Below, piece by piece: positions 1 to 5,696 of a stretch of 6,367 nt of DNA; the stretch's first letter is position 1; each line of letters starts with the position of its first letter. This stretch comes from an uncultured Oscillospiraceae bacterium (lineage in GTDB: Bacteria > Bacillota > Clostridia > Oscillospirales > Acutalibacteraceae). The position numbers and the translations under genes were made by a program. Below the pieces are notes generated by a model. That model searched no databases. It had not been told where the DNA came from and saw only the letters and a program-made list of their open reading frames with translations. The stretch is from the NCBI GenBank assembly GCA_902461995.1, contig CABQAA010000130.1, positions 1 through 6,367 on the forward strand, in the 5' to 3' direction.

Positions 1-401
1 AGCCCGTCCGCCCGAAACCGGGCAAAATGGTCTCGGAGTTTCCGTTCGATCCGGCGGCTCCGCGGCAAAAACGCGGGATACGCCGATGTAAACGCGAGTG
101 TGAGGTCATACACCGTCGCCGGGGATCCCCGGTCCAGGTCCAGCGACTGGGGGACGTACCCGATCCGGGGCTTGCCCGCTGTGGGTGCCCCGCCGTGGCC
201 GCTGAAGTCCACCTTTCCCGTATGGGGAATCTCCCCCAAGATCGCCCTCAGCAGGGTGGATTTCCCCGCGCCGTTGCGTCCGATGACAGCGGTCAGCTCT
301 CCGCAGTGGGCGTGGAGGCTCACGTCCCGCAGCAGGGTTTCCCCGCCGGCCGTCACGCCGATGCGTTCAATTTTCAGGCAATGCAGCCCGCAGTGTTCCA
401 T
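1..401 (-). CDS. Zinc/metal ABC transporter ATP-binding protein, 5' part only (ZnuC/AdcC-like)
   Basis: This is the nucleotide-binding subunit of a metal importer; it would hydrolyse ATP on the cytoplasmic face to drive uptake through a membrane permease. Only the first 133 codons are present, read from an ATG at 401 on the minus strand; the gene continues past base 1. The Walker A motif GRNGAGKST is at residues 41-49 and the Q-loop YVPQ at 82-85. The signature motif, Walker B and H-loop lie outside the window. The start is supported by a purine-rich site (GGAAGGCGG, 409-417) seven bases upstream. It follows the substrate-binding protein gene by 18 bases, so the two are almost certainly cotranscribed, and a permease gene is expected next, off the window. 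The ATPase call is firm; zinc as the substrate is inferred from the neighbour, and manganese or another metal cannot be excluded from this subunit alone. Confidence 0.88.
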   Translation of the reverse strand, partial: MEHCGLHCLKIERIGVTAGGETLLRDVSLHAHCGELTAVIGRNGAGKSTLLRAILGEIPHTGKVDFSGHGGAPTAGKPRIGYVPQSLDLDRGSPATVYDLTLAFTSAYPAFLPRSRRIERKLRDHFARFRADG

Positions 402-419
402 CGATTTTCCGCCTTCCGT

Positions 420-1352
420 TTATTCGAGCGCCTGTAAATTTCGGTCCATCGCGAGCAGCCACCGATCGGCCGGATTCTCTCCCGCCGCCGGCTTCACCGC
501 CGTGTCCAGCACCACCGTCCGGCTCGCATCCGCATAGTCCCCGAGATAGGCGTAATCGGTCGGATACTGCCCGTCGTAGAGCAGCAACACCTGCCGTCCC
601 CGGACGGCCTCTGCCGCCTCGGCCAGCTCTCCCGCCGAGGCACCGCTTTCCTCCCCCAGCGGCAGGGAGGCGATCACATTCAAAGACAGATCCTCCGCCA
701 GATAGGCCGCTGAATCGTGGAAGGTGATGCAGTCGCGGTAGGGCAGAGCCCCCGCCGCGCGCTCCAGCCGTTTTTCGATTTCCCGGATCTTGCCCAAATA
801 GGTCTCGGCATTGGCCCGGTACGCCGCCGCGTGGTCCGGATCGGCCGCCGTCAGCGCGTCCCGCAGATTCTCGACCTGGCGGGCATACCGCGCCGGACTC
901 ATCCAGATATGTTCGTTGGCGAAGGCATCCGGTTCGTCTGCGTGATCCTCATGATCATGATCGTGCTCATGCCCCTCGACCAAGGGAACCCCCGCCGCGG
1001 TGTCCGCCACTGGCAGGTCCGGCAGCTGGGCGAGAGCGGCACTCAGAAAGGCTTCGGCCCCTGCACCGTTCAGGACGAGCAGATCCGCTTTTTTCAGCGC
1101 GATTATCTCTTCGGGAGAGAGCTGATAGTCGTGCAGGCAGCCCGTCTGCGGCTGTGTCAGGCAGGATACCGTCACCCCGTCGATCCCCCCCGCGACGTTG
1201 AGCGCGGCGGTATAGACCGGGTAAAAACTCGCCATGATGGAAAATCCCTCTGTCTGCTCGGTCCGGTATAAGCCGAGCAGGGCCGTGACGCCGAGGGAAA
1301 CGGCGGTGATGCCCGCCATAAGCAAGGCCACTCCGCCAGCCAATCGTTTCAT
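420..1352 (-). CDS. znuA: Zinc ABC transporter substrate-binding protein (ZnuA/AdcA-like, cluster A-I)
   Basis: Extracytoplasmic metal-binding protein that would capture Zn2+ and deliver it to the ABC permease. It has 310 residues. Residues 5-28 form a hydrophobic N-terminal segment. Candidate metal ligands are H74 in CLHDYQLSP, H148 in EHIWMSP, H212 in TFHDSAAYL and D283 in VLDTAVKP, matching the order seen in the ZnuA family. A His/Asp-rich loop at 128-137 (HEHDHDHEDH) is typical of zinc rather than manganese binders. The ATG at 1352 has AGGAG at 1359-1363 six bases upstream. Oddly, there is no cysteine in or near the signal segment, so the usual Gram-positive lipoprotein anchor is missing; the protein may be held by an uncleaved N-terminal helix or be released. 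A promoter and dyad upstream suggest zinc-responsive repression. The gene symbol is used by family resemblance. Confidence 0.9.
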   Translation of the reverse strand: MKRLAGGVALLMAGITAVSLGVTALLGLYRTEQTEGFSIMASFYPVYTAALNVAGGIDGVTVSCLTQPQTGCLHDYQLSPEEIIALKKADLLVLNGAGAEAFLSAALAQLPDLPVADTAAGVPLVEGHEHDHDHEDHADEPDAFANEHIWMSPARYARQVENLRDALTAADPDHAAAYRANAETYLGKIREIEKRLERAAGALPYRDCITFHDSAAYLAEDLSLNVIASLPLGEESGASAGELAEAAEAVRGRQVLLLYDGQYPTDYAYLGDYADASRTVVLDTAVKPAAGENPADRWLLAMDRNLQALE

Positions 1353-1370
1353 GAGCCGCTCCTCATCTCT

Positions 1371-1393
1371 TTATTGCAAACTGTTCGCAATAA
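1371..1393 (-). promoter_or_regulatory. Putative Zur/Fur-type operator (23-bp dyad)
   Basis: An inverted repeat with 11-base arms around a single central base (1382): left arm TTATTGCAAAC and right arm GTTCGCAATAA, matching at 10 of 11 positions. It begins at the last base of the -10 element and covers the predicted transcription start, the usual place for a repressor. Fur-family repressors such as Zur bind AT-rich dyads of this size with a one-base centre; the exact sequence differs from the Bacillus Zur box, so the regulator's identity is inferred from the zinc-uptake context. Confidence 0.6.
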
Positions 1394-1421
1394 TCCTATC
1401 CTATCGCGCCGCAAAAGTCAA
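1393..1421 (-). promoter_or_regulatory. Sigma-A-like promoter of the zinc transporter operon
   Basis: On the minus strand TTGACT (1416-1421) and TAGGAT (1393-1398) are separated by exactly 17 bases, matching the vegetative consensus at 5 of 6 and 4 of 6 positions. Transcription would start near 1386, about 34 bases before the znuA ATG and inside the dyad at 1371-1393. Confidence 0.65.
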
Positions 1422-1797
1422 CCCGTCCGGGAGAAAAGTTGGATAAAATTTGGAAATTCCGATCGATTTTGAATTTCTGCAGGGTTCATGGATTCTCTTT
1501 TTAGGATCCGCCTCCCTGTCTGTGCCCATTTTCAGCGGTGCGGCAATGTCGGTTGCCGTCAAAAGTTTTCGAGGCTTTTGGGAGAACTCTGTAAATAGAA
1601 CCGAGCATCTTGAAACACGTTCGGCATGGCTTTTCTCAGCCCGTTCTCCCGCACGCGCCCATGATCGGAACATCCGCAGCGGCTGCTTGCGGCCGGTCTA
1701 AAACGTGTTCGACAGCCTTCCCGGTTTTTCAACCTGCACCGCCCCCTTCCGCCGAAGGTGCCGCGAAAGGGGAATTTTTTGTCCCGCGCAAATTCCC
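1422..1797. other. Gene-free intergenic region rich in inverted repeats
   Basis: No reading frame here looks like a real gene: the short frames on both strands lack ribosome binding sites and recognisable protein features. The stretch holds several perfect or near-perfect inverted repeats: 1453-1459 with 1471-1477 (7 bp), 1541-1546 with 1553-1558 (6 bp), 1560-1565 with 1575-1580 (6 bp), 1580-1587 with 1643-1650 (8 bp), and 1767-1777 with 1790-1799 (10 bp, one bulged G). The first 130 bases are more AT-rich than the flanks. It may contain a non-coding RNA, regulatory sites for the flanking divergent promoters, or gene decay. Confidence 0.5.
1580..1650 (+). ncRNA. Possible structured RNA element with a three-way junction
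   Basis: An outer 8-bp perfect stem (GGGAGAAC 1580-1587 with GTTCTCCC 1643-1650) encloses two hairpins: CCGAGC 1601-1606 with GTTCGG 1619-1624 (six pairs, one G.U) and GGCT 1628-1631 with AGCC 1638-1641. The G.U pair would be a C.A mismatch on the other strand, which mildly favours the plus strand. I match it to no known RNA family and found no convincing promoter immediately upstream, so this is a weak call. Confidence 0.25.
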
Positions 1798-1826
1798 TTG
1801 TCAGACGGGCCAAAATACAGTATAAT
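1798..1826 (+). promoter_or_regulatory. Sigma-A promoter of darA-holB-ricT
   Basis: TTGTCA (1798-1803) and a consensus TATAAT (1821-1826) are separated by 17 bases. Transcription should start near 1833, giving a leader of about 60 bases that contains a strong hairpin. It is the best-formed promoter in the window and is consistent with steady expression of a housekeeping unit. Confidence 0.85.
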
Positions 1827-1847
1827 AAAGACATCCTAGGATTCTAG

Positions 1848-1874
1848 ACCCGACCGCCTCAAGGCAGGTCGGGT
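1848..1874 (+). promoter_or_regulatory. GC-rich hairpin in the darA 5' leader
   Basis: ACCCGACC (1848-1855) pairs with GGTCGGGT (1867-1874); inside it GCC (1856-1858) pairs with GGC (1863-1865) around a TCAA loop, with A1866 bulged. It ends six bases before the GGAGG ribosome binding site and is followed by only two further T residues, so it resembles a weak attenuator, an RNA stabiliser or a protein-binding site more than a full terminator. Confidence 0.6.
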
Positions 1875-1891
1875 TTGTATGGAGGCGTACC

Positions 1892-2218
1892 ATGTCAATG
1901 AAACTGATTTTTGCCATCGTCAACAAGGACGACAGCGGTTCCGTTTCCTCCGCCTTGACCCGCGCAGGGTTCTCCGTTACCAAACTGGCCACCACCGGCG
2001 GCTTTCTCATGGCAGGCAACACCACCTTTCTCATGGGCACCGACGACAGCCGGGTCGACGAGGTGGTTTCCATCATCGGCCAGCACTCCCGCAAGCGCAC
2101 CCAAATGGTACCCAGCAGCACCTACGGCACCAGCACCTACGCCTCCTTCCCTATGGAAGTGACGGTCGGGGGCGCCACGGTGTTCGTCACCGATATCGAA
2201 CGCTATGAAAAGCTGTAA
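1892..2218 (+). CDS. darA: Cyclic-di-AMP receptor DarA/PstA (YaaQ family, PII-like)
   Basis: Small cytoplasmic PII-like protein, trimeric in characterised members, that binds the second messenger cyclic di-AMP; its downstream partner is still unclear in the family. The 108 residues match the family's usual length of about 109. Diagnostic segments are TKLATTGGFL at 30-39 followed by AGNTTF at 41-46, and VGGATVFV at 92-99. The start at 1892 is preferred because GGAGG (1881-1885) is six bases upstream; the in-frame ATG at 1898 would lie twelve bases away. It is the first gene of the unit with holB and ricT, the same neighbours as yaaQ in Bacillus, though yaaR and tmk are absent. A strong promoter and a leader hairpin precede it. 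Family assignment is firm; the regulatory role in this organism is inferred. Confidence 0.95.
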   Translation: MSMKLIFAIVNKDDSGSVSSALTRAGFSVTKLATTGGFLMAGNTTFLMGTDDSRVDEVVSIIGQHSRKRTQMVPSSTYGTSTYASFPMEVTVGGATVFVTDIERYEKL

Positions 2219-2247
2219 TCCGGACGGTTCTCCGATGATGGTGCCGT

Positions 2248-3273
2248 ATGCGCTTTGACCGCGTTCCGGGAAATTCACCCGATGCCGGCTTCCTGACGTT
2301 TGCCGGAAATACCGAGGCGAAAAGGCTGCTCTCTGCCTGTGTCGACGGGGGGCGGCTTCCGCACGCCCTGCTTTTTGAAGGTCCGGCCGGCTCCGGCCGG
2401 CGTACCCTGGCCCGCCTGACGGCCATGGCCGCCGTCTGTACCGGAACGGGGGACAAGCCCTGCGGAGTGTGTCTGGGCTGCCGCAAAGCAGCTGCGGGTT
2501 CCCATCCCGACATTCTCGAAGCCGGGGGAGAGGGCGGCGCCCGTTCTTTTCATATCGATACCGTCCGCACCCTGCGGGAAGACGCATACGTTCTGCCCAA
2601 TGAGGCACCCCGCCGTGTTTTTCTCCTCTCGGAAGTTCAGAACATGACCGAGCAGGCGCAGAATGCCCTGCTCAAAATTCTGGAAGAACCGCCGACGAGC
2701 GCGGTGTTTCTGCTGACCTGTGAAAACCGCGGCCAACTGCTCGAGACCCTTCGTTCCCGCGTTGTGACCGTCACGCTTACCGGCGTGCCCGAAGAGGAGG
2801 CTTCCGCTCTGCTGCAAGCTCTCCTGCCGGAGGAATCCGGCGACGCGTGCCGCCGTGCCGCCATGCTCGCGGGCGGCGTGGTCGGGCAAGCTCTGCGCGG
2901 CCTGTCGGACGGCACCTTTCAGCGGGTACAGGATCTCGTCCCCGCTTTGGCGCGGGCCGTTGCGGCTCCGGCGGAACTGCCGCTGCTGCGCCTGACCGGA
3001 AAGTTGGAAAAAGACAAGGACGCCCTGCCCGGCGTTCTCAGCGGCCTTGTGCTGGTCTTCCGAGACGCTTTGGTTCTGCGCAGCGGCGGGGAAGGCTGCC
3101 TGTCCATCGCTCCCGATGCCGCGGCCGAGTTGGCGAAAACCCTCTCCCGGGAACGGCTGCTCCGGCTGCTCGAAACCGTCCAGGACCTCGACCGTATCCG
3201 GCGGAGAAACGCCAATTATACCCTGCTGCTCACCCTGTTCAGCGCCCGTCTGCGTCAGGCGGCCGGACGATGA
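2248..3273 (+). CDS. holB: DNA polymerase III delta' subunit (HolB)
   Basis: Clamp-loader subunit that works with DnaX and HolA to open the sliding clamp and load it on primed DNA. The 341 residues are slightly longer than Bacillus HolB. A P-loop-like GPAGSGRRT lies at 45-53, with Arg replacing the usual Lys at 51, fitting a subunit that need not hydrolyse ATP. Four cysteines C64, C72, C75 and C78 form the clamp-loader zinc module. The segment SEVQNMTEQAQNALLKILEE at 128-147 is highly characteristic, and SR at 170-171 corresponds to the SRC arginine-finger motif, with Val instead of Cys at 172. The C-terminal half is a helical oligomerisation collar. The gene begins 29 bases after darA; an in-frame TGA at 2236 leaves ATG 2248 as the first start, but its ribosome binding site is poor, suggesting coupling to darA translation. 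Confidence 0.93.
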   Translation: MRFDRVPGNSPDAGFLTFAGNTEAKRLLSACVDGGRLPHALLFEGPAGSGRRTLARLTAMAAVCTGTGDKPCGVCLGCRKAAAGSHPDILEAGGEGGARSFHIDTVRTLREDAYVLPNEAPRRVFLLSEVQNMTEQAQNALLKILEEPPTSAVFLLTCENRGQLLETLRSRVVTVTLTGVPEEEASALLQALLPEESGDACRRAAMLAGGVVGQALRGLSDGTFQRVQDLVPALARAVAAPAELPLLRLTGKLEKDKDALPGVLSGLVLVFRDALVLRSGGEGCLSIAPDAAAELAKTLSRERLLRLLETVQDLDRIRRRNANYTLLLTLFSARLRQAAGR

Positions 3274-3327
3274 AAATGCCACACAAAGCACGGCACACCC
3301 TCTGGAAGACCAGATTAGAAAGGTTGG

Positions 3328-4203
3328 ATGACCATGGCCGAGATCATCGGTGTCCGTTTTAAAAATATGGGAAAAGTCTATTACTTCGATCCCGCCGGGA
3401 ACACTCTTGAAAAGGGTGGCCACGTTGTGGTTGAAACCGCCCGCGGCGTGGAGTGCGGCGAGGTGGTCATTCCGAATAAGCAAGTGTCGGACGAAACCCT
3501 TGTCCGGCCGCTCAAGCCGGTTCTGCGCGCGGCGAACCCCGAGGATCTCAAACGGGCGCGGGACAACGCGGAGCGGGAGCAAAAGGCGATGGCCCTCTGC
3601 CAGGAGCGGATTGCCGCACACAAGCTGGATATGAAACTCGTGGACGTCGAGTACACCTTTGACAATTCCAAGATTCTCTTTTACTTCACCGCCGATGGGC
3701 GGGTGGACTTCCGGGAACTGGTCAAAGACCTCGCCTCGGTTTTCCGTACCCGGATCGAGCTGCGGCAGATCGGCGTGCGGGACGAGGCAAAAATGCTCGG
3801 GGGGCTCGGTATCTGCGGCCGGCCGTTCTGCTGTTCCCAGTTCCTCGGCGATTTTCAGCCCGTGTCCATTAAAATGGCCAAGGAGCAGGGGCTCTCCCTC
3901 AACCCCACCAAGATCTCCGGCTCCTGCGGCCGGCTGATGTGCTGCCTGAAATATGAACAGGAGGCTTACGAGTCCCTCTTGCGCATCACCCCCAAACAGG
4001 GCGCAACCGTCAATACGCCGGATGGGCGGGGCCAGGTGGTGGATGCCAATCTGCTGACCGGCGTCATCAAAGTCCGCCTGGAAAAAGCGCCCGACTCGCC
4101 TCTCACCGTCTATAAGCGGGAGGACGTCAAAGTCATCCGGGACGGACGCGGCAAACCTCAAAAGGAAAAGGAAGCCTCTGCGGATCTCGCGGATCTCGAA
4201 TAA
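3328..4203 (+). CDS. ricT: RicT (YaaT), PSP1-domain Fe-S protein
   Basis: Cytoplasmic protein which in Bacillus subtilis forms a complex with RicA and RicF, carries Fe-S clusters and helps RNase Y process mRNAs; it also affects competence, sporulation and biofilm formation there. The PSP1 C-terminal domain spans roughly residues 61-146. Two cysteine motifs characteristic of the family follow: CGRPFCC at 163-169 and CGRLMCC at 200-206, likely cluster ligands. The last 15 residues are charged and probably disordered. The length of 291 is a little above the Bacillus protein's 275. AGAAAGG (3317-3323) can serve ATG 3328 (four-base gap) or ATG 3334 (ten-base gap), so the first two residues are uncertain. 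The gene starts 54 bases after holB and ends just before a strong terminator, so it closes the unit. Confidence 0.93.
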   Translation: MTMAEIIGVRFKNMGKVYYFDPAGNTLEKGGHVVVETARGVECGEVVIPNKQVSDETLVRPLKPVLRAANPEDLKRARDNAEREQKAMALCQERIAAHKLDMKLVDVEYTFDNSKILFYFTADGRVDFRELVKDLASVFRTRIELRQIGVRDEAKMLGGLGICGRPFCCSQFLGDFQPVSIKMAKEQGLSLNPTKISGSCGRLMCCLKYEQEAYESLLRITPKQGATVNTPDGRGQVVDANLLTGVIKVRLEKAPDSPLTVYKREDVKVIRDGRGKPQKEKEASADLADLE

Positions 4204-4206
4204 CAG

Positions 4207-4248
4207 CATGCCCGGATATGGCTTTTGCCATATCCGGGCATGTTTTTT
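4207..4248 (+). terminator. Intrinsic terminator after ricT
   Basis: A perfect 16-bp stem (4207-4222 with 4227-4242) with a TTTT loop is followed by six T residues (4243-4248), four bases after the ricT stop. It lies in the 48-base gap between the convergent ricT and rsmA genes. On the minus strand the hairpin is not followed by a T run, so it should act mainly on plus-strand transcripts, perhaps only stabilising the rsmA mRNA end. Confidence 0.95.
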
Positions 4249-4251
4249 CGT

Positions 4252-5115
4252 TTATAGCCTGTCGGCCATGGCATCCGCCAGGCGGGCAAATCCGTCCAGG
4301 GGGATTTCTTCCGCCCTGGAAGCCGGGTCAATGCCCGCGGCCATCAGGGCCGCGCGGACAGTTTCCTTTGAAAAACCGCCGCCGGACAAGGCGTTCGCCA
4401 GCGTTTTCCGCCGCTGTCCGAACGCCGCACGAATAACGCGGAACAGCATCGCCTCGCTGCGCACTCCGCAGGGAGGCGCCTTTCGGATCCGCAGCCGCAT
4501 CACCGCGCTGTCGACACGCGGGGCCGGCAGGAAGCTGCCCCTGGAAACCTGAAACAGCCGCTCGGCTTCCGCGTAATAGTCCACCGCCAGTGTCACCGCC
4601 CCGCAAGCCCGTGTCCCCGGACGGGCGCACAGCCGCTCCGCCGCCTCCTTCTGCACCAAAACCGTGATGCTGCGGGCCGGCAGCCGGCTCTCCAGCAGTC
4701 CCATGAGCAGGGGAGACGTGATATAATACGGCAAATTCGCACACACGACCAGGGGCAGCCCCGGCGCTTTCTCCTGCATCAGAGCTGCCAGATCCAGCTT
4801 CATCGCGTCTCCCTGTACCACTTCGACGTTTTCCCGGTCTCCGACCGTCTCTTCCAGCAGCGGCAGCAGTCTGCGGTCCAGCTCCACGCTGACGACCTTC
4901 TCCGCCACCCGGGCGAGCTCCCTTGTCAGCACCCCGATTCCCGGGCCGATTTCAAGCGCGGCAAATGCCCCGTCCATCTCTTCCCGGCAGGCCTCCGCCA
5001 TACGGGGACACACGGACGGATTGATCAGGAAATTTTGCCCGAGCGATTTGGAAAAGGTAAAGCCGTGGCGGGTGAGCAGCGCTTTTACCTGGCCGATATC
5101 GGTCAAACTGTCCAT
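4252..5115 (-). CDS. rsmA: 16S rRNA (adenine1518/1519-N6)-dimethyltransferase RsmA (KsgA)
   Basis: Uses S-adenosylmethionine to add two methyl groups to each of two adjacent adenines in the loop of 16S rRNA helix 45, a late quality step in 30S assembly; loss gives kasugamycin resistance. The 287 residues are full length. Motifs in order: SLGQNFL at 24-30, SAM-binding EIGPGIGVLT at 55-64, VELD at 77-80, QGDA at 101-104, catalytic motif IV NLPYYIT at 127-133, and the C-terminal FLPAPRVDSAV at 195-205 with FGQRRKTL at 232-239. The motif IV form NLPYYIT and the C-terminal extension separate it from Erm antibiotic-resistance methylases, which are related. AGGAGG (5121-5126) sits five bases before the ATG at 5115. 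It follows cdd by 13 bases, so the two genes share a transcript. Confidence 0.96.
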   Translation of the reverse strand: MDSLTDIGQVKALLTRHGFTFSKSLGQNFLINPSVCPRMAEACREEMDGAFAALEIGPGIGVLTRELARVAEKVVSVELDRRLLPLLEETVGDRENVEVVQGDAMKLDLAALMQEKAPGLPLVVCANLPYYITSPLLMGLLESRLPARSITVLVQKEAAERLCARPGTRACGAVTLAVDYYAEAERLFQVSRGSFLPAPRVDSAVMRLRIRKAPPCGVRSEAMLFRVIRAAFGQRRKTLANALSGGGFSKETVRAALMAAGIDPASRAEEIPLDGFARLADAMADRL

Positions 5116-5128
5116 GTGGACCTCCTAA

Positions 5129-5551
5129 TTAATCTCGATGCGGCAGATCCGCCGCCCCAAACCCGAACGGCAGCAGAGCCCGCAGAGTGGTCTCCAACCG
5201 CTCATCCCCCTGGGCCGCGGCGCATACAACCGCCAGATCCTCTCCGGGACGGAGAAACTCCGCCAGGGCCTGACGGCAAATCCCACAGGGAGTCAGGGGC
5301 GTTTCTCCGCCCGCCACCGCCAGCATATTGAACCGGCGTTCTCCGGCCGTGACAGCGGCAGCCAAAGCCGCCCGTTCCGCACAGAGCGTTGCGCCATAGG
5401 AGGCACTCTCGACGTTTGCTCCGGTATAGACCCGCCCCGATTCCGCCAGCAGCGCCGCCCCCACGGGGAAGGCCGAATACGGGGCGTAAGCCTTCATTCG
5501 GGCCTTACGGGCTTCACGGACGAGCGTTTCTTGTTTTGTTTTTGTCGACAT
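5129..5551 (-). CDS. cdd: Cytidine deaminase
   Basis: Zinc-dependent hydrolytic deamination of cytidine and deoxycytidine to uridine and deoxyuridine in pyrimidine salvage, in the cytoplasm. At 140 residues it is the short homotetrameric type. The zinc ligands C57, C89 and C92 and the catalytic E59 are visible in the motifs CAE (57-59) and PCGIC (88-92). NVE at 46-48 is the nucleoside-binding segment, and LPFGFG at 127-132 is the usual C-terminal motif. The ATG at 5551 has a moderate site, AAGGTG, in the bases 5559-5565. It is the first gene of a two-gene unit with rsmA. A divergently oriented start of a likely dCMP deaminase gene about 0.8 kb away is a thematic link but not the same transcript. 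Confidence 0.95.
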   Translation of the reverse strand: MSTKTKQETLVREARKARMKAYAPYSAFPVGAALLAESGRVYTGANVESASYGATLCAERAALAAAVTAGERRFNMLAVAGGETPLTPCGICRQALAEFLRPGEDLAVVCAAAQGDERLETTLRALLPFGFGAADLPHRD

Positions 5552-5621
5552 TTCCCGACACCTTCATAATTTTATTAACTTTTCTTTTCGATATGTGATT
5601 TTCATTTGCGTATTTCCCTCT

Positions 5622-5659
5622 GGTAATGTATCATAAAGAAGGGAAAGTTGCAACCGCAA
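5622..5659 (-). promoter_or_regulatory. Candidate promoter of cdd-rsmA
   Basis: In the AT-rich gap before cdd, two alternative minus-strand pairings exist: TTGCGG with TATGAT at 18 bases, and TTGCAA with TACATT at 17 bases. Either would give a leader of roughly 60-75 bases. The sequence cannot decide between them. Confidence 0.4.
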
Positions 5660-5662
5660 GGC

Positions 5663-5679
5663 CGTGGTAAAAAACCACG
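5663..5679 (-). other. Short hairpin downstream of the acetyltransferase gene
   Basis: CGTGGT (5663-5668) pairs with ACCACG (5674-5679) around a five-base loop, 18 bases after the acetyltransferase stop on the minus strand. No T run follows, so it is at best a weak terminator; the transcript may continue into cdd and rsmA. Confidence 0.35.
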
Positions 5680-5696
5680 AGATCGGTAGAGACAAT

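Noticed and set aside
1559..1834. Short opposing frames of 71-91 codons in the gap before darA
   Set aside because: No ribosome binding sites, Arg/Pro/Ser-rich translations typical of non-coding GC-rich DNA, and one runs across the darA promoter.
2380..2405. Arg in place of Lys in the HolB Walker A motif as a sign of gene decay
   Set aside because: Delta' subunits are structural members of the clamp loader and often have degenerate P-loops; the rest of the protein is intact.
3270..3362. A 30-codon frame whose ATG overlaps the holB stop
   Set aside because: It runs into the ricT coding region in another frame, has a basic, low-information composition, and ricT has its own start and purine-rich site.
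2275..4209. A 644-codon open frame on the minus strand opposite holB and ricT
   Set aside because: It is antisense to two clearly recognised genes, shows no family motifs, and long antisense frames are common in GC-rich coding DNA with this codon bias.
4252..5115. Erm-type macrolide-resistance methylase
   Set aside because: The NLPYYIT motif, the FLPAPRVDSAV segment and the full C-terminal domain identify the housekeeping RsmA.
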